The position numbers and the translations under genes are program-made. Shown one piece after another: positions 12,564 through 24,200 of a stretch of DNA of 64,000 bases; the first letter of the stretch is position 1, and each line of letters starts with the position of its first letter. The notes under the pieces were generated by a model. It was not told the origin of the DNA and ran no database searches. It saw only the letters and a list, made by a program, of their open reading frames with translations. Source of the stretch: Sclerodactyla briareus (Eukaryota; Echinodermata; Holothuroidea; Dendrochirotida; Sclerodactylidae); contig JAODTK010005613.1 in the NCBI GenBank assembly GCA_026419785.1, forward strand, positions 103,012 through 167,011, written 5' to 3'.

Positions 12564-13209
12564 AGAAATGGCTCCCATATATCATATCGGGGGCTATATC
12601 TGGATTTTATATTTGGACCATATCTGGCCCAAATAAATTTTACCTGCTTGTTGTAACTAATGTACTTGCATATGGGCTATATAAAGTTTTCTATTGGCCA
12701 GATAACGGGTTGCCAGATATACCTTGATACTTTTTATTCAAGTTTATATTTGCCCAATCTGAATATACCCATATCTGGCTGTCTATGGCCATGATCATGG
12801 CAAAATAGCACATCTCAGTATCTGATCACTACTATATCTGGATTTCATATCTGGACCAAATCTGGCCCATATCAATTTGACTGCTGTGTCATGATGTACT
12901 ATCTATGGGGGCTAATATAAGTTTTTTTTGGGCCAGATAAAGGGGTTCTCAGATATAACCTGATACTTTTAATCAAGTTATATCTGGCCCAAATCTGAAT
13001 ATCCCATAATGGGCTGTATATGGCCAGATATGGCTTGCCATTATCTGGGTTATATTTGGATTTCATATCTGGACCAAATCTGGCCCATATCAATTTAACC
13101 TGCTTGTGTCACGATGCACTTGAAATATGGACGCCTATAAATTTTTAAAATGGCCAATAATGGGGTTTGCCAGATTACCTTTGAGCCTTTACACGTTTAT
13201 CTGCCCACA

Positions 13210-13478
13210 TCTGAATATACCCATATATGGCTTGTTGTATAGGTGTATATGGCTCACCCATACCCATAACTTGGGCTATATCTGGATTTTAAATCTGGAC
13301 CATATCTGGCCCATATCCATTGACCACCCTGCTCGGGTCATGATGTTACTTTATATGGCCATATAAAGTTTTAGATGTGCCCAGATAGGAGGCTTTTGCC
13401 ATATATAACCTGATACTGTTATCACGTTATATATCTGCCAAATCTGAAGTCAACCCATAGATGGTTGTATATGGCCAG
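13210..13478. repeat. recently duplicated block in satellite B, copy 2
   Basis: Partner of 12,297-12,563. It shares private variants such as CTTGTTGTATAGGTG and GACCACCCTGCTCGGG. Confidence 0.85.
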
Positions 13479-14622
13479 ATATGGCTTCGCCATATATCAT
13501 ATCGTGGCTATATCTGGATTTGATATCTGACCTGCTTGTGTCATGATGTACTATATATGGGCTATATAAAGTTTTATTTATGGGCCAGATTGGGGTTTGC
13601 CAGATATAACCTGATACTTTTTATTTTTATAAGTTTATCATATCGCCCAAATCTGAATATAACCCATATATGGCTGTATAATGGCCAATATGGGTGCTGC
13701 CATATCGGGTGTAGTGATAATCTGATTTCATATCTGGACACATATCTGGCCCATATCAATGTTTGACCTGCTTGTTCAAATCTTGAATATACCCATAAAT
13801 GGTTGTATATGGCCAGAAATGGGCCGCCATAATATATCGGCGGTGCTATTCTGGATTTGATATCTGGACCTGCTTGTGTCATGATGTACTATATTGGGTC
13901 TATCATACAGGTTTTTTTTGGGCCAGATAAAGGGGTTGCCAGATATAACCTGACACTTTTATCAGTTATATCTGCCAAATCTGAATATCACCCATATATG
14001 GCTGTATATGGCCAGATATGGCTTGCCAATACTTGGTTATATCTGGATTTCATATCTGGACCATATCTGGCCATATCAATTGACCTGCTTGTTCAATCTG
14101 AATATAACCCATAGATGGTTGTATATGGCAGATATGGCTCGCCATATATCATATCGGGGGGCTAACCTGTATTTGAATATCTGGACCTGCTTGTGTCATA
14201 TGTACTATATATGGTCTATCTAAATTTTATAGGGGCCAATAAAGGGGTTAGCCAGATATAACCTTATACTTTTATCAAGTTATATTGCCCAAATCTGAAT
14301 ATGACTCCTCGAGGGCATTGTATCGGCCAGATATGGCTCGCCCATATATCATATATCGGGGCGATAATCTTGATTTTATATCTGGGCCATCTGCCCATAT
14401 CAATTCTATCACCTTGCTTGTTCACTATGTACTTGATATGGCCATATAAGTATCATATGGGCGCAGATAAGGGTTGCCAGATACTAACTCTGATCCTTTT
14501 ATCAAGTTATAATCTGCCCAAATCTGAATCTAACCCATATACGGGCTGTTTAAGGGCCAGATATGGCTTGTCCATTCTGGGCTATATCTGGAGTTTATCT
14601 CGGGGCCATATATGCATTTCAG

Positions 14623-14925
14623 GTAAGGTAATCACCTCATAACCTCAGGAAAACGACCAGGACTCGACCCGACTCCATTCGCCCTTCTGAGGAATACCCA
14701 CCACGCTGCGCCAACCAAGAGATACGGGGGCCACCCAAGCAGACGACCCTCTCCACCCGGTCACAGCAAGAAGACACTGTGGACAGTATCGTCGGCTATT
14801 GAAATGGCACGCCATATGACTGGAAAGCGCAGCGGGACGTCACGAATTAGGCAATGACCGCAACTGTTTCCCGAATCCAGGAGAACTCTGAGAACCAGAA
14901 CGCCCAAAGGCTTCGGATCATTGAC
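14623..14925. other. no feature recognised
   Basis: Higher-GC unique segment right after the satellite. No recognised motif. Confidence 0.4.
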
Positions 14926-14927
14926 GG

Positions 14928-15335
14928 CCTTCATGACCTTTCACTTAAAGTTTGTAAACCTCAGATTAACCTTTGACCTGACACGGTCCTGGCCCCCACA
15001 CAATAGGGTTCATGTATACATATGGAACCCCATAACCAAGTGTGAGCTTCAATCCATCCAGTGGGGTCGGGTTAAGCTCTTACACTACCGAACAATTGCC
15101 CAATAATCTATTTCACAATTTCCTTTCCATATGTCCCCAAAATGATACCTGCTCATTGGCCAAGCCTTCTGGAATTATCCTCTGCACGAAGATTTTCAGA
15201 CTTTGACATCTCATGATGGACCTCAGATGAACTTTGACCTGACCCAAAAACAATGGGATCATGTATTCAATATGGGGAACCCACATACCAAAGGTAGGGC
15301 GCGGATCGTTCAACCATGCCAAGGGCTCATCCATT
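14928..15335. repeat. two units of the AAAACAATAGGG dispersed family
   Basis: Units at about 14,940-15,060 and 15,190-15,320 share CCTTTGACCTGAC, CAATAGGGTTCATG-like and GGAACCC.CATACCAA segments. These match the units at 4.1 kb and the reverse complement of the 47.7-49.2 kb array. Confidence 0.75.
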
Positions 15336-15536
15336 CCATGGAGTTCGCGTTTGCTCTTCAACAGTTAAAATTGCCCAAATATCAATTTTTCCCTCCCAAA
15401 TCACCCCCAGGTTTGCACCGAAAACCCCCCCATCATTAGGGTAGTTGTACACCCCAGAAGAGAGCGACACACCAAGCGTGCCTGGCCTATCTCTTCACAG
15501 AGTTTCAGACTTGACCTCTACTTACCACGCCACGCA

Positions 15537-15635
15537 CGCACACCCACACACACACACCACACCACACACACACCACACACACACACACCCACCACACCAC
15601 ACACACCACACACACACACACAAACACCACACCCT
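15537..15635. repeat. CA-rich microsatellite/minisatellite
   Basis: (CA)n interrupted regularly by extra C (CACACACCACAC). Confidence 0.95.
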
Positions 15636-15639
15636 GTCC

Positions 15640-18245
15640 TTACTGCATCGATTCCCGACTGCACCAAGGACACCATAACCCTGGGTTTCTGACGCTTCCT
15701 GCCGCGGGAAGGGTTAGAGAAATCAAACTCCGTCCCTCGTCCTCTTGCCTCACTCCACTTTCCCAAAGACCTAATTATGTTCAGTGGCGTACATAAATGT
15801 TTGCTGCTGACTAAATGGTTATGTGGACATCGTGATTAATGTAAGGATATCCTATACCATGTATTCTCAAGAGTGTCCTAATGATATAGTAACTATATCG
15901 GCGGAGAGGGGGGGGGTAACCAATGTGTATACCTGTGAAGCGTTTTCGGCGCGGCGTGAATCGCTATCATGAGAACGAGATATTATCATTATTATATCCA
16001 ACTTCGATCAATCAGGGGTGAACAATGTCACTTTAATTTAAACAGTTGTGGTTTCCCCCACGACAACAAGAACACATTCGGCGTTTGTTTCGTGTTCCGT
16101 AAGTTTTGTTCACGAATGAATTTATTCATTGACGCTCCGCTGACGTCAAGTTGACCTACACATTTCCGAGTCCACATTCCGTCTACATCTACAAAGTTTC
16201 GTTCAAATGGATAAAGTTTGGGAAATCGCAAAAATTTCACATTGGTGACCCTCAAAAATGACAACTCTGTCTGGACCCAGATGTAGTTTATATCTACCAA
16301 GTTTCGTAAGGCAATTCGACGAACTTTGTGAAATAAAAAAAATATGTCAAACTTTGAGCTCGTCAGGTACGAACGCTACTCTGGACCCATCTAGAATTTC
16401 ACCATGGCGGACATGATGCCAATTAATTACGTTTGTGCTCAACGAACAAAGCATGAAGAGTCCGCGAGAACTTCCCCGTCGGATGCGCCAGACGTCAGAA
16501 CTCCTAAATCCCCCGAACTAAAGATCTATTCCCAATGTGAATCACACAGCCTAGCTTGTCACCTGTATGTGTCGCAAATTCGGATATTTAGCAAACCGTG
16601 TGATCACCGAACTCATCAGTTTCAAGTTTGTTCAACTATTGACCTAATTGGCAATAGTAGCACGTCATAACTGGCAACTCTCGTATTTGTATTAGGTGGA
16701 GTCAGGGGAACACTTCCCGACAGACACGCGACGACGGGCAGTGAAATTATCTCAAGTTTTCCTGTGGTGAGCGATAGAGATGAGATCGAAAAGAGGGAAA
16801 GATGACGACTGGCAGCCACCACTTCTGGTAATAAATGCCCTCCTCCAGCCCAATCACGTGATCGCTCGCTCCGGGGAATGCCGAAAAGGAGGAACTGGAA
16901 AGTAGGCACTCTAATGGTCCTGAGAATCCTCTGACATCGGGACCTGAACTTCTTTCCCGCCCTATTCCGACTGATTCACCCAGACTTGATACCTGAGTCC
17001 ACCGTCACTAGGCCTACTACATGATCTCGGTACTAGTAGGCTAATGCGCCATTGGAGAAGTTGTACACATTGAGCACCAGTGGTCTATGTATGTGCATTG
17101 CCTACATTGGATCACTGGGGGCTGGCGGGAAGTGGAGTAGAGGATTCCAAGCCGCGAATAACAGGTCTTTCCGCCAGTATAAGGTTGATTCTCCTGGAAA
17201 GTTTGCTAGGATTCCATAGGTTCGGATGTGTGAGGCGGCAATGACTCCATTATATGTCACATTAATGTGAGTGCAGACTAGGAAAGTGTCTGCAATATTT
17301 AGCTCCAATGATATATTAGCTCCCACTCAGGGCGTAGCGAAGGTTAATGATGGGGGGGGGCGTAGAGATTATGTTTTTGTCCTAAGGATCTGGCCATGGT
17401 GACTGATATGGGGGAGGGGTCTAAGGGTGAGTGGGGTGTCCGCCCCCTCCCCTCTGGAAAAATGTTTAATATTGAAAACTTCCTCAGATGCAATCTCGTG
17501 CACTATTTTCAGTAAAAATTGGGCGTTCATTAATTAACTCGACGCCCGCTCATCCACGTACACGGGACCCTTTCAATTTGGAACGCCGAAATTTTCCTTC
17601 TTGCCTGAATCCTAACAGATGCGCCCCGATTTTTACTATGCAGCTCGTGAGTAAATATGAAGCAGACCATCAATACCACTGCGCGGCGAAGCGCGCAAAA
17701 AGTTGAACACTTCAATGGAGCAATCGATCAAAGTTTCGGCCATTTAGTAATTCTTCTTTCCACTTAAATGCATTAGGATACTGTAACCAATTTTTAATCT
17801 GTCCGTGCCAAACTAGGTTTTTCCTGGCCAATTTTTATCTAAGAAACTGGGGCCCTCTATCTCTCGCTTTGTACTACTCTGGCTTGCCGCTCGCATGATT
17901 CCCCGCCCTAAACCGACTGTGACCTGTTCATTGTTTTCATCTGGGAATTCTTTCTTTAATTGTTTCAACAAAGATGACTTGAATTTTTTTTTATGTAGCT
18001 CTGGAATATAGGACCAAAAACGAAAATTTTTTTCAAAGAATTGTCTGACTCATGAAATTAAAATGTCAAAACCTACGTCTGTATCCCCCTTTGCTGAACT
18101 TGCGCCACTCGGTCACTCGTCCAGTTACACCGAAGGCGACGGGCGGTCACAAAGTGTTTGCCGACGTGCCATTTCTCTTGCCACGCTGAATGGGCGCAAT
18201 TAGATGCAGAGCCCAAAATCGCAATCTATCCGATAATGAAGTCTG
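15640..18245. other. mostly featureless; one weak start at 16,404
   Basis: An ATG at 16,404 in a good Kozak context (TTCACCATGGCG) opens an 88-codon plus-strand frame (MADMMPINYVCAQR...) without recognised domains or a clear donor. About 16,180-16,380 has two similar segments around CTACCAAGTTTCG and CTGGACCCA. A palindromic GCGCGGCGAAGCGCGC lies near 17,683. Nothing else was seen. Confidence 0.35.
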
Positions 18246-18249
18246 GCTT

Positions 18250-18455
18250 CCGTTTTTACTTTCTATTCCTCTTTTCCAATTTTCCCGTCTTCCTCTTCAC
18301 TCCCTTACTTCCTTTCCCTTTCCCTTCGCTGCTTCCCCTCTTTTCTTCTTCGTTTCCTCCTCTCCTCTTTTCCTCTCTCTTCTTTGGCCTCCTCTCCTCT
18401 TTACCTCTTCTTTCTTTGCCCTCTTTCTCCTTTTTTGCCGACAGACCGAAAATTT
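18250..18455. repeat. polypyrimidine tract (C/T), about 180 bp
   Basis: A nearly unbroken C+T run on the plus strand, built of CTTCC, CTCTTT and TTCCTC blocks. Frames through it (130 and 99 codons on plus, 102 on minus) are composition artefacts. Confidence 0.9.
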
Positions 18456-18874
18456 GCCGACGGCTCGAAATTATTGTGGGGGGGGGTGACCAAACCCCCC
18501 CCAGCGCGCTACTGCCCCTGGCTCCAAATGAGGTAAAAATCCCCAAATGAGAGAAAACCAACACAACCCGGAATTCAATATTTCAATATAATCACTGAGC
18601 AAATTGATTCGATGAAATATCCTTCTCAGAAAGTCATATACATGCACGAACTGACGAAGTGCTACATCAATTTCTCAAGTGTTTTAGCAATTGAACACTA
18701 ATCACTCTTTCTCCTCGTGGAAACGCGATTTTCCATTCCAATACTGTAACCCGCAAACGCTCGTATGGGATTCTGTTGCCGATGCCGGCGTAGACTAGAG
18801 GTCGGTAATTCAGTTATGGCCGATTAAACACACCACAAAAATAAAACCACCGAACGACGCATGGAAATAGTTAC

Positions 18875-19091
18875 TTGCATGATCCCCACCGTGGTATAAC
18901 GTGATATTGGTTGCAGGCTGAACGCGGAAATTGCTGGGACTAAGGTAACTATTTGCCAAAAAAGGTAAAGTTTCATCGTGGAGTTCATCTGTATACATTG
19001 GTGAGTCATCTTTTACAGTGAGAGGCAACAAACATTTCTCAGGATAATTTACTTTTTTTTCCACATTTCCATATGAAGGCTGATTTCGCAT
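18875..19091 (-). CDS. candidate exon, unknown protein
   Basis: The minus-strand frame MRNQPSYGNVEKK..., with DDSPMYTDELHDETLPFL and SYLSPSNFRVQPATNITLY, has balanced, coding-like residue use for about 72 codons. It is preceded by an acceptor-like pyrimidine stretch ending in TTTCATTTAG directly before the ATG, and a weak donor (CAA|GTAACT) follows at about 18,874. The open frame continues to 18,810 if unspliced. No family was recognised and no partner exon found. It may be chance. Confidence 0.28.
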
Positions 19092-19099
19092 CTAAATGA

Positions 19100-20810
19100 A
19101 ACTAGTGACGATACCGGAATTCTCTTACGAAAGACATCTACCAAAGTTTATCTCGTGGGTACATAGTGGTAGTAATATTCTCAATGACCAAAACGCAAAT
19201 CCCGAAACACGTTCAATCGCATTTGTATTCTCTTCTTGATTTCAATGACTCAGTCTTCCGTGTAATGGGAACACTCTCGAAACACGGGGGATACAGGTCT
19301 TCGCACTCACGCCCAAGGACTGATTGGGCAAATCGAAAATAGACTCGTTCATGTATGAGAAAAAAAAATATTGAATTTTACGCAGGCTAGAAGAACTGAA
19401 ATATATGATCATAATTCCGCATTATTTCGGCATGACTATCAACGACTGAGAAAAATACAATGAAATTGACACTACCCTCGGGCTGAGAGACCTGGCCCTA
19501 ACTTAATTGTTTACTTTTCGCTGCCGTCTTATTTGCCGCCGGGTTAGCTGCCCCAAAATGAATAGGACAGGCGCCGTGGAGGTCTATAATTAGTAAGACC
19601 ACTTAAATGCATTCATTGAAAGTTCATTTGAACTGTACTATGCAGATCGTACTGTCAACTCGTCTGCGAATGACTGATAATTTTTCTTGGTGTCGAAGTA
19701 TTTGTGAGGGTAGGAAGTCATTTGAGATCATCTATGGATATTTACGGTAGCCCCATACGACTCTAAAACTTGTTGCATAAGCATGAAACACGAGTCTCAC
19801 ATGACTAGCCTCTACCATTAGTCTACAAACTCCCACACACGCATCCCCCCGCCACCCCCGTCCCCTTGGAATAAATAAAAAATGACATGTGAAGAATAAA
19901 ATAAACTACATCGGAAGACATTAGTGATGAAACATTCCTATTAACCACTAAACTACTCAACCAAAAATTCTCGTCCCTCATAGATCCTGGTCATGGGCCG
20001 AATTGAAATGCATCCAGCTCTGGAATCGCGCGAAACACAACAGACAAACGATTTGCAAGCGCTCGCAGGTGCTTATTAATTGAAGGATCCTATTGGGCAA
20101 CGCCGCCTAACTGCAGCAACAAGCTCCAGCTTGCTAATGTTTTCTTTATAAAGTGTCCCGTTAACGAGATTGGACCTCAGGAGTACGTCTACGTTTTTGC
20201 ATAATGCTCGCTCATACTGACAATATGAATAAAATAAAACTTGCGCAATGTGTAAAAAAAAATCTGTTAGAGACCTGTTTATGTTTTAGTAACTTGAATG
20301 TCTCCCGGTCGGTCTCGCCGTAGGATTTTTGTGTGTGGTCCACTGCCGTCCACAGTGGTCGCCCCTGAACTGAAAGCTGGTTCCCTTCCAATTGATAATT
20401 CATAGCACGGATGTGTTAGTCGGTGATTAATGTGTTATCATCTTTTAACCCGAGAATAATACACTGGGTGGGAAAGGAGGTTCTATGTGCTTTCAAACTT
20501 ACGGCAGTACTAGCTAGGAACCATAAGATGATCCGCGATATGGTCATTCGCGCTTCCCCTGCTCCCTCGCACTCCGAACTCATCGCCTCCGCCCTGACCT
20601 TCGGAACGACTTTTACTGGCCTGGAGCGCCTAAGTTTACCTTATATACCATATTGCGCACCCAAATACCGCAGGGTTCACATCGTTTACGAATTACGCGG
20701 AAACTTTTTAGGCTGGCACCCAAAGTACAGTTCGTGCAGACTTTCATGACGTCAGCGTTCCAAACCTGTCTCATGTCTTGAGTCGAGGCCGAAGACCCAC
20801 CATGCAGATA
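19100..20810. other. no gene recognised
   Basis: Unique-looking DNA. The minus frame at 20,212-20,403 (ending near GETDRETFKLLKHKQ) and the plus frame at 20,423-20,749 have no secure assignment. Confidence 0.35.
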
Positions 20811-20813
20811 TTT

Positions 20814-20860
<47 letters not shown>

Positions 20861-20883
20861 AATATATATATATATATAAATAT
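20811..20883. repeat. TA microsatellite, left of the LINE locus
   Basis: Imperfect (TA)n abutting the repeated LINE end sequence at 20,884. Confidence 0.95.
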
Positions 20884-21292
20884 ATCAGCGAAACACCTAA
20901 CTAGCCTCACCCCACCATTGTTCCTAGGGCCTATACCGTCTCAGGCCGTCTTCTCTTCGATTATACTTCTGTCTGTGGTCCCTGCCTGACGAAGGACTAG
21001 TATTTTCCGAAAGCTCTGCCTCCACACATATCGGCTGTTTTACTCACATTTTCCTACTCAATCGCGATTTCGCATCTCATTCGCGATCCAGCCTATCTTT
21101 ACGATTTCATCTATATATGCAAAAACTTGTAAACAACAATGCTACGTAAATGATAGGCTGGATCTCGAATGAGCTCGAAATAGCGATTGAGCTAGGAAAA
21201 ATGTGGATGAAACAGCCGCTAGTTTGATGCGAGCTTGCTGACATACTAGTCCTTCGTCAGTGCAGTGACCACAGAAGGGATAACTCGAAGAC
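20884..21292. repeat. head-to-head inverted repeat made of LINE promoter-like sequence
   Basis: The arm at about 20,955-21,112 (plus) and the arm at about 21,144-21,290 (minus) are inverted copies about 150 bp long with a spacer of about 30 bp. Both contain CACTGCACTGACGAAGG or a variant, ACTAGTAT, CGGCTGTTT, CACATTTTTCCTA and GATCCAGCCTAT. The plus arm extends left to 20,884 (ATCAGCGAAACAC) and matches the reverse complement of 26,166-26,283. Confidence 0.85.
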
Positions 21293-24200
21293 ACTTAAAA
21301 GAAAACAATGCCCAGATCGAGGGCCCACCTGCTGGCTTGGCAGAGTGTAATGTTTCAGTTTCAGAGCAGGGGACGGGGAAGGAAGACCCGGAAGAGGAGG
21401 TGGAAGGAATGGAGGTGGGCAAGGAGACCCGGGATGACAACGATGGAGGCCGGAGGATCAGAGAGGGACCAGTAAAGCAATGGAAATAAGATGGACGAGG
21501 GCAGTTATAATGGCAAAATAAGATGTTTGTAGATATTAATGTAAAAATTAAGTTGATGGGAGATTTAAAATAGTTAATTCATTTAGAATGAGTGAAGAGG
21601 AAAGGAAGGAAGAGTAATAGGAACTGTGCGCCCACCCAATGAAGGGGCTGTGGCGGGCGCTGGCCGTACTGTTTAGCCGAGCGTATTTTTACTGCCCAGC
21701 ATCTGACCACAACCCAGCCCACTCCCCAGCCCCCCAAAAAGGGGATACCTAAGGAATAAAAACGACCCCCTTGATACCCCACAACCCCCCGCATGTAACG
21801 TGTGTGCTCACCGGCCACGGGGGAGGGTACAATATACATAAAAAACTAACTAACCCTGGCTGGCCGAAGTCGGCCCAGGAACCTAGGGCCCAGAAGGGAA
21901 GGCTGGAGGAGGGGGCGAGAGAGAAAAAAAAAAAGGGCGCTAGGAGAGCCTATTCACCCTCACCCCCCTGCACCCGTTCCGTCCAGAGAATCAATATATT
22001 GCTGTTCGTGAAATATTATGTCTAGGGAGGATTTCTTTAAGTTTTGGCTGCGGTAGAGAGGAACTTTATGGCCAGATTCCTCATTCGGCTGTCGAGGGAA
22101 GAATTTTGACTAGGCTTTTTTTGTTTAGAAGGAGGTACCTTTCCCAGGGGGGATGCTGCCGCCGAAGATCGCTGAGAACGTGGGCGTGCTTGGGGCCTTT
22201 TTGCGGCTCTAATTGCCTTCTTTATGCTCCTTTCAGTTGCCTATGAAGGAGGAAATGTTGAGCAGGCATACTGCCATATTCCCGAAATTGGACGGAATTA
22301 TCGGATTATAATATAGAAAACCGTATCAACGGAGGTGTTGGGGTTATTTACAAAGGGTCCTGGGGAGTACACTGCCCAAGTCTAACGCAGAGATCCTGTT
22401 GATATGAACTTTAAAGGATAGGTGGGTATCAGATTAACCCCCAAGAAAGTCAAACGGAGGTCTTAAGCTAATGGTGGAGTTAAAAAGGGAAATAGAAGGA
22501 GTCTTTTAGGATGTGATTCTGTTAACGGTGAATCTAATAAACTTGGATTTTTGAGGGTTGATCTTGCATCCTCCAGGGTTGCACCATTTCTCTAGATCAC
22601 TGAGAGCATCTTTCAGATTCTAATTTAAACATTCTTCACTGGAGGAAGTAGTGCGCAGCATGGCCAATGTCATCATCGAATTGGGAGATACTGATATTAG
22701 CGGGTGTGGTTAGGTAATTCAATTTACATAGATAATTCTACAGCAGGGGGCTGAGGCCCGACCCCGGGGTAGTTCCCGCCACTGAGAGTAAGCGGAGGGC
22801 AGCATGATGGTTGTGTACATGGTAATTTTCCTATTCCAAGGAAGGAGCAAAGCAGATTGGTTACAACTGAAAGGGAGTTAAGATTGGGGAAAGTTGAAGT
22901 TTAAGGCCTTTGCCGGAGGGTCAAAATCTTTCTCAGCATCGAGAAGATAGCATGGTTCTGGAGATTCCTTTCAACCTCATTTGATTTGCTCTCGTGAGAC
23001 TGAAAAGAGGGCCAGTAGTCCCTCTGCCTGTCCCTGAAACATATTGGGATTCCGAACAGACTCCCTCATGTTCCAGGAACTCTCGAAGCCTCCCCCCGCC
23101 CCCATGGTCCTCTCAAGATTTTGCCGAACAAGATCCAGCTAATGGCGGTAATTAGAGGTACAGGGGGGATTATTGGCCCTTGGAAATTAGGATAGTTTTG
23201 GCAGTTTTCCCCGGGGGCCGGGAAATACCCAGCATTGGAGGACCATGGTGAAGAAGCTTACTAGGGTGAGCAGAGCGGAACCTGGAAGCTTCCTTAAGCA
23301 GACACTAAGTAATCCCATCAAGGGCATGAGAAGAACGGTTTATTTTTGCTTAAAAAGAATTCCTAATTTCGTCGATATTAATGGGGTTGGTAAGGTTATG
23401 GGCATTAGGGACAACAGTTATGGGTATCTTGATAGTAAAGATTTTCATTAATGATTTTGTCATTTCCGATTTAAATATCGGAGTCAAATTGGGGTCATTA
23501 GGAGGGCAAAATTCCTTTGAATGTAGAGGCTAAAGTTTTCCACTTGAGCCTGGGGTCAAGAGTGGGAGTTGCCGGTGGCAAATCAATGATGTTCGTAGGG
23601 ATATAGTGTTATCTTGGGGTTAAAGTGGTTTTGACTTGTTTTTCCAGAAGCCTTTGGGATCATCTTTCTTATTAGGTTGTGGCGGAAACTTTCCCGGCAA
23701 ATAGTTTTCTGAATTTTAATTTCCTTTCTTGTTATTAGAAGTGAAGGACATTAAGCGCCCTTTTGGTGGCAGGGTTCGATTTTTTTCATTATGCTTCCGT
23801 AGTTTTCTCCTGGCCCTTATAAGGTTTAGAATGGGCTTGCTGATGTTCCAAGGCTTGTCCCTCCCTGAAGGAGGGGGCGCTTAGCTTCAAGTGAGGAGTG
23901 GCTGGAGGATTTAATCCTTTGGGCAATGTTATCATATTATGAGAGAATTATCAGAGTTTTCATAATCCTGGTTAATTTTTTCAGGGAAGGAGTGGTTGGA
24001 AATGGTTATCCTCAAAAAGGGCCCAGTTGGTTTTCCTAGGGTCCCCTAGAGGAGGGGGGGAGTATGTTAATAGGACGGAGACAGGTTAAAAGGTAGTAAA
24101 AACTAGGTAGTGATCACTAAGATCGGGATCTTCATGAATAAGAGTGTTGATATGTTTTCCCTAGGCAAAGATCCGGGGATTCAATGACAAGGTACAGGAT

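Larger units (their letters stand above)
10555..14622. repeat. satellite B: tandem ~220-bp AT-rich units
   Basis: Roughly nineteen units are marked by the recurrent segments GCCCAAATCTGAATAT, CCCATATATGGCTGTAT, GGCCAGATATGGCT, ATATCTGGATTT, CATATCTGGCCCATATCAAT, CCTGCTTGTGTCATGATG and AAAGTTTTATATGGGCCAG. Most units are 210-230 bp. A second, shorter class (joins near 12,107, 13,773 and 14,092) lacks the CATGATG...CTGCC half. Units differ by many one-base indels. All open frames inside the array are accidental. Confidence 0.95.

Noticed and set aside
10555-14642. Many 60-113-codon frames with I/Y/G-rich peptides
   Set aside because: Parallel frames in satellite B units; the peptides merely repeat the monomer.
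18158-18564. Frames of 99-130 codons on both strands
   Set aside because: Produced by the polypyrimidine tract (Phe/Leu/Ser/Pro on one strand, Lys/Glu/Arg on the other).
20212-20403. Minus-strand frame with a stretch (GETDRETFKLLKHKQ) faintly like the RNase H region of LTR elements
   Set aside because: The similarity is a few residues only, and no neighbouring element parts or terminal repeats were found.
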